Source: Diphasiastrum complanatum
Taxonomy: Eukaryota > Streptophyta > Lycopodiopsida > Lycopodiales > Lycopodiaceae
Direction of reading: 5' to 3'
DNA: 64,000 bases
Assembly: GCA_029204225.1 (NCBI GenBank)
Contig: CM055097.1
Location: 6,715,676 to 6,779,675 of the forward strand
Within the stretch, counting starts at the first letter, position 1, and the number at the start of each line of letters is the position of its first letter. The notes under the pieces were generated by a model that worked only from the letters and a program-made list of their open reading frames with translations, had not been told where the DNA came from and ran no database searches. This document shows positions 11,208 to 22,850 of the stretch, one piece after another. Made by a program: the position numbers and the translations under genes.

Positions 11208-12489
11208 TGAAGAAACATTGTGTTTCTACTTTAGAGCCTTAGTATTTTTCCTTGTATTTGTCTTTTTCACCACATACTCAGTTGGTCGACATTTCGGGTC
11301 AGGCCGACACTTCCAAGCATCAATGTTGAGGACGAACTATTGGGCATGGACGAACTATCGGACCTCAACTGCTTGAGCGTAAAGTTTTTCAAACTATCAC
11401 GCTTTGTCGCCATGCAACGCCAACGGAAACGTACTTGAACATATGCTTAGCTTAATCTTAGCTAATCAATCTTGTAATCTAATCCAGCATAATATATGTA
11501 TTGGATCAAAGACATATACAGATGGTGGATTATTCTCCTAGTAATCGACTAATCAACATTTTAATCTTCATCCAACTTTTATCCAGACTTGTAGTTTTTT
11601 CCGTGTTTCTACACAGTCTGCATATGGCTCACAGTGACATTTTACATTCATTTCTGCAGACAGACAATTTGCGACCAAAGCCACCGACTTGCATTAATCC
11701 AGCAGCAAGTAGTTTCTGAGAAGTCCTAACTGGATGGATGCCAGCACATCACAGCCAACTGGATGACGCTTTTGACAACCTAATTGCTTAGTATAAATAG
11801 CTATTCATATTTCAACCCAAAGCAAAAGAGAATGATCAAGAGGATGATGACGATGATTTTCAGATCAAGTATCGAATAGTTAGCTCTCTCTCTCAAGCTT
11901 GCGAGCTTGAACACTCTTGAGCATTCTAGCTCAATTCTTTAGAGTTGATTAGAGATTGCTATTGCGCTAACTGTTTATCAGTAGTTGCGCTTAATTCAGA
12001 CTTACATTTTAGCCTCTCAGAGATAGCTTAGAGTACGCGGCTCCGATCCGCAACTTATTGTACTCATTTACATTTGTTTCATTTTTGTACTGAATCAGTA
12101 CTATCTTCTTATTCCGTTTAGCCTCGCCTCAGAATATATGTGTTTTTGTAGTTCTTCACGACTAATTATTTGTCTGGTATTTCGCGACTAATAATTTGTC
12201 TATAGTGTTTTGCGACAACTTATTATTTGTCTTATTTTTCGATGCTTAATGTTTGGCTACGTAATCACTGTAGTACTAATGATTTCAAAGTTAGTTACTA
12301 TAAGATCAAACGTGATTTCTATCACTATTGTTTTGTTCAAAATTGATAGGCGTAGTCATGCATAAAGAAAGAGAAAGATAGTTTATTTCGCTGCGCGCGA
12401 CAAGTTTTCTTTCTTGTCGTTCGAATTCTTTTTATTCGAATTTTTTTCTTTTTGAATTCAACCTATCTTTGACACACCTCTTTCCAACA
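11208..12489 (+). repeat. 5' LTR of Copia element C (about 1.28 kb)
   Basis: It starts TGAAGAAACATTGTG and ends CCAACA directly before a primer-binding site. The start is supported by the same sequence following a polypurine tract in the minus-strand element at 17180. A TATA box lies at 11792. A run of variant units of about 25-30 bases around ACTAATTATTTGTCT lies at 12150-12240. It is distantly similar to the LTR at 37616-38406 around the TATA box and near the 3' end. Confidence 0.7.
11792..11799 (+). promoter_or_regulatory. TATA box of the element C LTR
   Basis: TATAAATA inside the LTR, about 690 bases before its end, in a context (GTATAAATAG) repeated in the related LTR at 37952. It is the likely retroelement promoter. 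Confidence 0.5.
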
Positions 12490-12501
12490 TGGTATCAGAG
12501 C
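12490..12501 (+). other. Primer-binding site of Copia element C
   Basis: TGGTATCAGAGC, complementary to initiator tRNA-Met, immediately after the LTR's terminal CA. Confidence 0.85.
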
Positions 12502-12609
12502 GTCAGAGTGCAAGCTCTTACGTTTGGTATCTTTCGTGATATCAAATTATTTCTCAGCTCAAATTAATTTGTTTCGGTATCAGAGAATTGATTTCCACAA
12601 CACTGTATC

Positions 12610-13352
12610 TTTCTCTTAACGACAATCAAATGATCGACAGTCTAAAGTTCCAGATGGATTCTCAAAGTATTAATTGTCAACGAGTTGTGGGATGTTGTTA
12701 CAGGTATCGAAGTGAAGTCTGAAGACGACACAGACGACACAAAATGGAAGTCGAAGGATGGTAAAGCTTTCGCGCTTATTATCCTCAATATATCAGATAC
12801 TCAGATTGGCCATGTAGCTGAAGCCATAACTTCAAAGAAGTTTGGGACATCCTGAGATCACTATATGATGTGAGAGACGTAACTACTTAGTTACATCTTC
12901 GAAGGAAATTCTTCACACTCAAGATGTCGAATAATGATTCTTTTCAGAATATTATTAACCAGTTTAAGAATCTCTTACAACAGATAGTCATTGTCAGATC
13001 AGTCAAAGACGATCAAGACGCAATTGTGACATTACTTTCAAGCCTACCCTCTACATATGAGAACTGGGTGATGATCATCACAACACACTCAGATTTAACT
13101 CTTACTAGAGAAATCATTATGTTGCTGCAAGAAGATAATCGAAGAAGTCAAGACATTTCGTCTACCTCTTCGTCTCATGCTCTATATGTCAACAAGGGCT
13201 CAAAACGACAGAAGTTGAAAAGCTCCAAGCAATCTACATTGAATCAGGAACAAACTCAAGGTCAAGAACAATCATCAAATCCACATTCGTCGAAGAAGAA
13301 GATGTTTTGCAGGTATTGCAAACGCAATAACCGTGAGATCCAAGATTGTTGA
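12610..13352 (+). pseudogene. Copia element C gag
   Basis: The reading frame begins in the LWDVVTG region (ELWDVVTGIEVKSE near 12680). It continues through ALIILNISDTQIGHV and, after a frameshift and a stop, LRRKFFTLKM, then an open frame from 12924. The frame holds the UBN2-type gag helix region (LLSSLPSTYENWVMI) and a degenerate zinc knuckle, FCRYCKRNNREIQDC. The knuckle's histidine is replaced by arginine (CGT for CAT), and a TGA follows the last cysteine. Protease, integrase and RT are not found downstream, so the element is truncated and dead. Confidence 0.8.
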
Positions 13353-15865
13353 ATTCTCAAAGCGAAGAATGCAGCCAAGCAACCTGATCAACAAGCAAAT
13401 ACAATTACTGTTGGATTTACTCCTCCTACTCTCCTAAATTCCAATTTTAATCTGCCTCCATTCATGCTGCATATTTTTCTAACGTTGTCACGCAGTCTGC
13501 ATTTTTACACGCAAATTCGCACAGACGAAGAAAAGGCAGATGAATCGCAACACTGTGTTCTTACACAGGTCATGGTGACAGGCGAAAAGGGGACACTACC
13601 TTACTGAATGCCAAAGGTGCCCTAACAGATAAGACACCCTGTAAATCTTATCCTAAGGCCATTCGTAAGAGTGACACACTTTTGCGTCATCACCAACGTT
13701 CACTTCAGTACTGGCTGACATTGCACCCTTTTCACCTTTACCCCATGCAGTTGCGCTAACAGATTGGACAACAATTGCAGCCACCCATGATCTCCTACAG
13801 ACAGCACATCCACTCTGTACTTTCGCATCTGCACACCTGTAATATTATGTATATATATTGGATACCATCTGCGTATTCGAATATGATGATCAGATGATCA
13901 ATTGAGTTAAGAAGAGACAAAGAGAAGAAGTTTCATTCCTCATTATAGACATAAATAATCTTTGTAGATTCATCCAACAGGTCCAACTGATCTCCAGATC
14001 CAAGATGCTCTCCTTCATGTAGACTCTTTCAGAGACGTCTTACGTGAAATACGGGATGCACATGAGATCCATCCAGGAGTTCTGATTGGTAAGCTAAGGA
14101 TCCGATTTTTTTCAAGATCTTAAACAGTCCTCTATATCTAGAGGATGAATAGTAATGCAAGTCGGTATGCATTACATTTGAATCCATCGAGATTCTCAAA
14201 GAATACCCAACCCTCTACTTGGAAGTCTCTCGGTGATCTTTTCAGGCTTGCATAATGTCGGTCCCCATCCTAGGTACCCTAGACATTCTCACGTGCAATC
14301 CGTAGCATTTCCCACATATCATGTAGGAAATCCGCTACTTCCTGAAACTTGAACGTCCGAGTCTCTACCGCAATGGTATAGGTTTAAAATTATACGTAAG
14401 TACGTATAGGCTATAACCGATAGCCAAATGCTTACTATAACCCAATCTCCATCAAGGTGATTACCTCTATGGGGAGAAAATATGAATAGATATCTTAACT
14501 GATTTTTTGATCTTGTAGGTAATTCTTCTTTCAACCGATCAAGTATAACTAGAATCTGAACTATGATTCGTTAATCATAATTCATCGGATTCTTGTCCTA
14601 TACTTAATAAAAGAAGGTAACTACCAATGATTAGAAGAACTATAAGTTCAGAGTCATCTCTAGTTTAGCAAATACGGCCGACCAAAAGTGACCAACTTCG
14701 AATCGCGAATCTTCATAATGCCACTTTGGTAATCCGTAAAACCCAAACAGATACTCTAATTACTTGGTCTTTATCCAAATAAACATAGTCGATTTGGTAA
14801 GATGGCCAGTCATTACCAAAATTCCACTATCTTGTTTTATTCTTCTAGGGTAATTTACATGAACACAATCCTCTCCTATGGATTAGTTATTCCCTAGAAT
14901 CTGAGTTATGATTCACCAATCTCAACTCTCCAGATTCTCGAGACCAAACCATATCATAAGAGTACATCATGAGAGTGCATTACAATTCTTAAAAGATACA
15001 TGAGCTATTCACAAAGTCCTTTCCATCTGAAAAGTTCCAGACTTTTACAACTCACACACGGTGCCAATATAAGGATTGTAATCTAAAAAATGCCCTTATT
15101 TTAGACATGGCACAAATTGTCATTCCAAAGTTAGGGTCCCAATCTAGAATACGTCTAGATTTTTCTCTTAAGTTCTAATCTAGAATAACTTACCGAAACC
15201 TCATTACGAGAAGTTCTAGCTTTTGGCAAACAACTATCCAACTCTCCTGAGTCTTCTGGGATAACATTCCATCCTTTCCGAACGGAAAAAGATAAGTCCC
15301 AAAAAGTTCTCATGTATTCTATGCACACCCATCAGTAAATGAATCCAAAATGACTCATAGACGTTGTGACTTATAAGCTATACATCTCAACAACAATATA
15401 CATAAGTAAGATTATATTGTTGATTTTCCACAACTAACTCAGAAGTAACGCTTTTGAATTGGTTAGCTGTATCTGATTTAGAAAATATTTTAAATGTCAA
15501 TCTGATTCTGAATCACTTCTAGGTCAATAAGCAATTCTCAATGAGAAATTACTAACCCAGCGAGAAATTGTCTTAAACACAATTCGCATCAATATGCCTA
15601 TGTATCAACAACTAATATATGCATGCAAATAAACTTAGTTCACATAATACTTTGTAGATCCTCAGGATTAGAAGTTTGTACAAAAGGTTTTAATGATCCC
15701 ACAAAGATTCACTACATTAGCATATCTCTACATATAACTCCTGATCTGTACACAACACTTTCGTAATCGAAGATCCTGTAACTTGGTTATCCTCTAAGAG
15801 AGAATATTTTTCAAAGAGTGCTATTTCACATCTAAAATCTCAACTGGAGATTAACTCAAAAGAAT
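13353..15865. other. No recognisable gene; decayed repeat sequence
   Basis: A short gag C-terminal continuation runs to about 13600. Beyond it I see no motif on either strand. Two diverged copies of a short segment (around 14510-14600 and 14835-14945, both with CTAGAATCTGA.TTATGATTC) suggest an old repeat. No LTR pair for element C is visible. Confidence 0.4.
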
Positions 15866-17023
15866 ATATTGTTAGCATGAACGTTCGTCCTTGCATCAAC
15901 CCACGGATCTCAGTCCATACTAAGAAACAAACTCCCATCTTGCAATAGAATTCCAAGTTCTGACACAAATCAATCGGACTTGTTATCAGCCACTTTTCTA
16001 CCGCAAGAGTACTTTCTAAATTTCCCCCCTTTAAATCTTCAAACCAGATATTTACTATAATCCATAAATGATTTCTGTAATATCTAAAGTTTCTGATTCC
16101 TAAAACAGGTCCGTCATCTATAACAGATTCCACCTGGATTCTCTGACAGATGCTTATCCTTGATAATTCTCTTCTCTTCCTACTTCTTCCCCTTTTTAAT
16201 AGGAAATGACACTTGTTTCTAAGGGGTGTAGATCAATAGAGATTTGCCCAGGGAGTCTAAGAAGAGATCCGAGAAAATCTTGAAAGCCAAAAGAAGTGTT
16301 GCATCTTTGTAAGTAAATACCAATGATGTCCCAACACAATGACTTTAACAAAAGATCTTCGTTATTACCAAGCTTGAGAATTGACCCGTAAATCAAAAAA
16401 GGATTTCTTGAATATTTAAGTAGAGAAAATAAGTTTAAAAAACGGTTTCATTAACCTTTTCTGTGACATCACCCATGATCAACGGGTAATCAGTATTACC
16501 TTCCAAGGAATCACAAATTTTCGGGTTAATACATGTGTTAAGAAATTCACCAATATATCATTTATAAAGAAATAGCTTGTCGGGTTTCCGGTTTTGTAAA
16601 TTTGAGATATCCAAAAAGGGGTCATGACCAATATCTCAAATTTCAAAAAACTCGTGACATTTCCTGTTAAAAAGGGAGAGAAGTAGGAAGAGAAGAGAAT
16701 TATCAAGGAGAAGCATCTGTCAGAGAATCTAGGTGGAATCTGTTATAAATGACGAACCTGTTAAAGGAATAAAAAACGATAGGACATTTAGATATTACAG
16801 AAATCATTTATGGATTATAGTAAATATCTGGTTTGAAGATTTAAAGGGGGGAAATTTAGAAAGTACTCTTGCTGTAAAAAAAATGGCTGATAACAAGTCC
16901 GATTGCAATATGGGAGTTTGTTGAGAATCGTTCCTTACTAGAAGCAATCAATTTGACCTCAGTATGGACTGAGATCCGTGGGTGATGCAAGGACAGAAGT
17001 TCATGCTTACAATATAAAGTCCT
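15866..17023. repeat. Large inverted repeat (two arms of about 350 bases, 440-base spacer)
   Basis: The left arm (15866-16212) is the reverse complement of the right arm (about 16652-17023) with scattered differences and small indels. Matching blocks include TCTAAATTTCCCCCCTTTAA and TTCTCTTCTCTTCCTACTTC on one strand. The unmatched spacer is 16213-16651. It could be a foldback element or two opposing copies of one repeat. No transposase is encoded between the arms. Confidence 0.8.
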
Positions 17024-17044
17024 AAATCCAAGGATCCTATTATT

Positions 17045-17180
17045 AATGACAGTGGTCCTCACCATTGATGCTTGGAAGTGTCGGCCTGACCCGAAATGTC
17101 GGCCAATTGAGTATGTGACAGAAAAGGCAAATAGAAGAACAAATACTAAGGCTTTAAAGTAGAAACACAATGTTTCTTCA
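17045..17180 (-). repeat. Start of the 3' LTR of Copia element E
   Basis: The minus strand from 17180 reads TGAAGAAACATTGTG, matching the first ~130 bases of the LTR at 11208 (CGACATTTCGGGTCAGGCCG shared apart from one base). A polypurine tract (TAAGAGAGAGC) precedes it at 17181-17191. Similarity ends near 17050. Confidence 0.7.
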
Positions 17181-18720
17181 GCTCTCTCTTAAACCATGCA
17201 TTTTCCTGATTTCCAAGCTGGCTCTCCGCCTTTCAAACATTGCCTTATCCAATGCCTTTGTAAAAATATCAGCTACCATTTGTCTTGTGAGTATGAAGAC
17301 AGTCTTCAACTCGTCTTTCTCAACCAAATCCCTGATCAAGTGATACTTGATGGCAATGTGTTCCATTTTGGATTGAAACACTCAGTATTTTGTCAGATGA
17401 ATAGCGGAGGTGTTGTCCATGTGTAGGATCAACGGTTCATTGGTGCTCTATCCTACTCCACCTAGGAACTGTCTGAGCCATGTCAGCTCATTTGCCATTA
17501 TGGCTGCAGAAATTTTTTTTGCCTCACAAGATGATTGGGCAGTTATTGTCTGCTTTATGCTGATCCATATAACATCTACATTGACTGTTATGGTGCATCC
17601 TCCTGAGACTCTTTTTCTATCATCTTTCAGAGATGCCAATAGCTTGCATCACTGTAGGATTCGATCTTGAATCCTAGCATAGGCCGTAGTCCTTCGTGCT
17701 CTGCAGATATTGCAGGATTCTCTTGGTGATCTTCCAATGTGTTGGACCTGGATTGATATTGAATTGGCTCAATTTGAGCATTGATGTCTGGCCATTGCCA
17801 AGTACATCAAAGAGCTGATAAGCCTTCTGTAAGGCTTAGGCTCCATTGCTTGTCATTTTGCTTCATCTCTGGGACAGTCCTCGTTTGTCAACACTGTGCC
17901 AAGAATCATTGGAGTATTGACTCCCTTGCAATCTGCCATGTCGAAATCATCAATGATCTTTTGAATGTATCTTGACTAATGTAGATGCAATCTCCCAGCC
18001 TGAAGATCTCTATCGATCTGGCTTCACATGCGCAATCAGATTGTCGCTCCGTGACAAGATCAGAGTGCCAACTACATAGACACCGATTATGATAATCTCT
18101 CCATTTATGATTTTCACATAAACGTTGCAGTTAGCTGATAAAGGCTGGAAACCCAAGGATCTAATTGCGTGATCCTTCTTTTTGTAGCACTGCCTGGCAG
18201 ATTGTTTCAGTCTACAGAAGTTTTTGTGCATTTTGCAGACATAGTCAACAAGTGACTCACAAGTAAAACCTGTTGGTTGGTCCATGTAGACCTCCTCTTT
18301 CAGCTTTCCATGCAAGAAGGCTATCTTATCGTCTACGATGTGGATCTTTAGATCATAGGCAGTTGTATATGCAAATAATATGCATAGAGATGTGTGCTTC
18401 ATAACATGAGAGAATGTCTTTGTATAATCAATCCCATACCTCTGTGAGAAGCCCTTTGCAACTAGCCTGGCTTTGTATCTCAGCACATTGTCGTCTGGTC
18501 CATACTTATGCTCGTAGACCCACTTACACTTGACAGTCTTTATGTCGGCTGGTAGTGGCTTGAGAGTCCATACCTTGTTCTGCTTCATGGAGCTCATTTT
18601 GTCTTCCATGGCCTTGATCCACTTGTTCTTGTCTGAATAGTTGATAACTTCTTCATAAGTTTGTGTTTCACTGCTGAATCCACATAATTCTTCTTGGGTA
18701 GAAGATGAGCTGTCAGGTAT
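17181..18720 (-). pseudogene. Copia element E: reverse transcriptase and RNase H
   Basis: The minus strand encodes Copia RT (18609-18010: KCKWVYEHKYGPD, RYKARLVAKGFSQRYGIDY, then KLKEEVYMDQPTGF). The catalytic box is YVVGTLIL instead of YVDDLIL, so both aspartates are lost. RNase H follows with breaks (17639-17448, SSCEAKKISAA) and the terminal EHIAIKYHLIRDLVEK to MVADIFTKALD (17378-17178). The frame is interrupted between 18010 and 17640. Upstream it is cut near 18720, where a gypsy element begins. Confidence 0.85.
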
Positions 18721-18721
18721 A

Positions 18722-19632
18722 TAACTGGCTGTAAAGATATGATGGATTGCCTCTATTTTGAGCCATCATACATTCAATTTGGTTGTGTGAGACCTAGGCA
18801 CCATTATGTTGAAGTTTTGCTTGTTGAAGGAGGCCAAAAATGCATTTTTTGCATGATCTGAGCTTATGATTGCTTGTTGGACTTGTTAGAAGATTCTATG
18901 CCTCTCTAATGAACCTTAGTAGAGTGGTTGTAACCTCTGATTGGATGCTTATTGCTCTGGAGATGGATTTTTGAGTATACCACCTTGAAAAAGTCCGCCA
19001 TCCTACCTGTTTTTTGGCCATTGACAGCTCACACGTGTGAATCCTAAAGTTGGCAATTTTTGAACTAAAATTTTCGAAATGTTATGATGTATGATGCATG
19101 CTTGTAACTCAGTGTAGTGCTATCCTATTGATGAAAATGTATGGATAGACTTGTATGCATGCTGGGATGCATGTTGCAAGCATAATCAGCAGATTAATCA
19201 GAAGATTTCTTGCATGAAGCTATTTTAGGTAATTCTAGATCAAAAAGCAGATTTTCTAGTGACTAGGCTATTTACGAAATTTTTTCCATTTTTTCGAAAA
19301 AGTTAGTGCATGTCAAGTTTGATGCATGCAGGATGTTTCAAAATGATCTCGATATGTGATAGTGCATGTGAATTTGATAGATCGATCTTCTTAATTTCAC
19401 AGTTGGTCCATTTCGAACGGATTTCAAAAATCCCAATTTTTCGTAAATTTTGGATATTGGTCCTAAAAGTTATCGTTTAAATAAGTCTGATATTGATTTA
19501 ACGGAATTTTCTTAATGTGAAAGACCTTGCTGAGTAATATCGGCCAGTTATGAAGATCCCGAACATTTCACTTGTTAGTTGATGATTTGGATCTTGACTA
19601 ATTAAGCTAATTTTACATTTCAGGAAATCAAT
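18722..19632 (+). repeat. Gypsy element F untranslated leader, shared with the LTR element at 41557-44840
   Basis: From 18730 to about 19250 this matches 42776-43390 inside the non-coding LTR element D (ATGATGGATTGCCT, GCATGATCTGAGCTTATGAT and others). The two are therefore the same family: F retains coding sequence and D does not. F's own 5' LTR is missing, replaced by element E. Confidence 0.7.
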
Positions 19633-21240
19633 ATGGTAGATGATAATGCAACTGCAACTCTCAATGGTCAGGTGCCTATGCCTACCTATCTACAGATTTT
19701 CCAATCGTTAAGCCCAACGCTTAATGAAATAAACAACAAGAACACTTCAAGGGATCAACAGATGGAAGTACTGTTGAATCAAGTGAAAACTCTATCCGCA
19801 TCGAATTTGGGCTTTTAGCCTGAACCATTTTTGGGTGAGAAGAAAGAGAAAAAATCCAAGGTTGTAGATGACTGGTTAACCAAGTGGACCGGTTATTTTA
19901 ATCTACATGGAATTTCTAAAGACAAAAAAATTGAGAGTGTTATTATGTTCTTCTAAGAGAAATTTTCATCGTGGTGGCATGACCTGCAACCAAAACCTAC
20001 CACATGGGAAGAGTTCATAGAAGTGTTCAGAAAGTCGTTTGTGGTTGTAGATGACTCGGACGTCTACCAAAGATTTGTCAACTGCAAAATGGGTTCTCGG
20101 AGTTTGGACTCTTACCTGCAAGATTTTATGGATTTATGGAATAAAATTCCCTCATTCGATGCAAAACTGGCACTATAGCAGACTGTACTAATGGCTAAAA
20201 AATCCTTGACTTACCCAATTGATCAAGAATTACTCATTATCTTAAGAATCCTCACATTTCCTTGTAATCTTCAAATAATGTGCTTCAAACTTTCGATGAC
20301 ATCGTACAAGTCGCGAAGGCGTATGATTCCACAGTGGTGATATCTAGAAAGCAATTGTAGGCCAATCCATCTAAATCATCCGGACCCAACTAGAAGAAAA
20401 GAAAGAAAAGAGTTTGTGGGAATAAAAAATCTAAGTATTTTGACGAACTGGATCAAGCTGCATCTGAGTCTAGATAAAAGAAACATTTGTCCCGAAAAAA
20501 AGCTAGAAGGACCAATGTGTGTTTTTGTTGTAGTAAGCCTGGACACATTATGAAATTCTGCCCAGAACGAAAGAAAGGCGCAGTTCAAGTTATTGAGATG
20601 TCAAGTAAAGAAAATCTTAAGTTGGAAATTAATAAGGTTAATTGTGAGTGTGATTGTTTTTTTAGTAGTGCTTCATTATTGCCAAATGAATTATTTCGTT
20701 TGAAAGGCATTGTTAAAGGACATGAAGTTAGTCTTTTAGTGGACAATGGATCTACTCATAATTTTATTAACTTTGGTCTTGTGCAGAAACTCGGCCTGGA
20801 AACTGAAGCCAGTAACCATAAATATCAAGTATATCTAGCTTCAGGTGCAGAGTTGGAGACATGGGATGTTAAAGTTTCAAGGCTCCCAGTTTGGATCCAA
20901 GATTATAAAGAGTTAATTGATTTCCATGTTTTAGATTTAGCATGTACAAACATAATTCTAGAATACGAGTGGCTATTAATAAACATCCTGAGATAGATTT
21001 TGAAAAGCGTGTTCTCTCTTTTTAGGAGGGTAATGAAATAGTTACATTGTTTGGAGACAAACATGCACATCCATCTGGGATGAGTTCATTTGCTAATGTA
21101 ACAAAAATTTTTGATTCGCAGTATGAAGCTTATTCTCTATTTGCTAAGCCAATTTTGGATTTATCTTAAATGCATCTAAGTCGTTGTGAATTGTCAAAGA
21201 TTCTTCACTCAGTAGACTTAGATCAGGAGCAAATTGAAAA
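19633..21240 (+). pseudogene. Ty3/Gypsy element F gag and protease
   Basis: Gag starts at ATG 19633 and continues through an in-frame stop. The retrotransposon gag domain includes WWHDLQPKPTTWEEFIEVF (about 19970-20030). A CCHC zinc knuckle, CFCCSKPGHIMKFC, lies at about 20520-20561. The aspartic protease follows (20700-20990) with LLVDNGSTHNFI; the usual DSG is DNG here. Its C-terminal part reads IILEYEWL where DxVLGMDWL is usual. An open stretch continues with stops to about 21240, then similarity is lost. RT, RNase H and integrase are absent. The element is dead. Confidence 0.85.
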
Positions 21241-21249
21241 AAATAAGAT

Positions 21250-22429
21250 ATGATTGTTGGCTTCAGTTGTCAGCCTAAGTTTATGCACAAGATGACAATT
21301 CAAAAAGCTGTGAGTAGAACCACTGTTTAATAAAATACTAACCACCTCAACTTCACATGTGTGAGAACATAAGGTCTGAAATTTTGTTGTAGAGCATACT
21401 TTCTATAGGAGGCTTCATTCAATATAAGTACAACACCATGCTAGCGCCCAAAGAAACTTTACCAACATTCTTTAACAGTCCATTAGACTTTCCCGAAGCC
21501 TTCAATCAGGTCCAGAGATGTAGTATGGGTTGAGAACGAAGATTTTCTACCTTGTGGGATGGTGCTCTTGCTACGAACTTTCATGGAGATGGAGCACAAG
21601 CCTCTAACAACCAATATCTAGGTCTAATAGTTTGTCGAGAAGGCCAAGATGAATACAAATCAATCTTAATTGATGATTCTCTTGTGGATTTGTAACAATG
21701 AATTTCCTAAGAAACATGAAAAAAAGATATTTTTCAGTCTTTTTTGGGTATCCTGCACTCTAACCTTTTAAATATTTGCCCAAACCTTCTGGAAAACTTA
21801 AAAAAGACATTAATTAATATTCATGCAAGGTCTACAAGGTGATTTACAACAATATGTAATCAAATCTATGAAAAAAATGCAAAAATCATGAATATTAGCA
21901 ATATTCCAAGTATTTTCCTTATATAAAGCCAATTTCTACCTCATGCATCTACATACCACTTACATGCAACTCAAATTACTTATCTACAGCCATCTAATGA
22001 TCTAATTTTGCTAGATTATGGTTCTTACTATCATTTTCTAGCCAAAAACCCACAAAAACAAGCAAATTTTGACCAAAATCATAGCCTAGAGCCATAAATC
22101 TTGTAAATGACCGACATGCATCGTTAATTGAGAAATTAATGATTCCCAATATGAAAGTAAACTTGTTGGAAATTTAGATCTACCATTAGTTTTGTGCTAC
22201 AAAAGCAAAACCCTAAAAAATCATTTCAAATTGGCTAATATCGACATCAATCCATAAAAACCTAAAAAGCATCAACAAAGATGGATCTTCATGACATGTA
22301 AGTGAAACCATTGGGAGAACACCCATTTGGAAGCTTGCTCTCCACCAAAAAGAGAAATCTGATTGATCCACTACCAAAGATTCAATGAAAAGCTTCACAA
22401 CTCCAAGTCCTCTTATCTTTGTAAGCCTT
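21250..22429. other. No recognisable gene; likely leader of the minus-strand element whose PBS is at 22430
   Basis: No gag domain could be recognised below the primer-binding site at 22430-22441 on the minus strand. Only AT-rich, stop-rich sequence. Confidence 0.4.
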
Positions 22430-22850
22430 GCTCTGATACCATTGTAAGAAAACCTCCTCAAGATCTTGCTTATAATACAAACACAAAGAGAAGATGGTGG
22501 AGCAAAACCATCCAACCAATGAGAATCACTGATTAATCTTCGATAGCATCACCATCGAGAAACAAGATAGGATGCATGTGTAGAGAGAGAAAGAATTGGC
22601 AATGAAAACTATCAAATGGAAATGGAATGGTAGGAGGGCGATTTCCTACAAGGATATATTGGCCCCAACCTCACTTGTGCATGTGTCCATGCAAGCTTGG
22701 TAAATCCCCAAAAATGGTTTTCATTACTATTGATGCTCTACACATTCCTATAGCCGGACTATCACATGCACTAGCTCCACTAATGTGTCTAGGCCTCATA
22801 AGGTTATTAATTACATTTATGGCCTAGTTTGAAATAATGAGGCATAGCCA
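22430..22850 (-). repeat. Primer-binding site and LTR of an LTR retrotransposon (element G)
   Basis: The minus strand carries TGGTATCAGAGC at 22441-22430. One base away is the end (CTTACA) of an LTR that occupies 22443 upward. The outer LTR border is unclear and 22850 is a guess. A related fragment lies at about 10728-10830. Confidence 0.5.
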
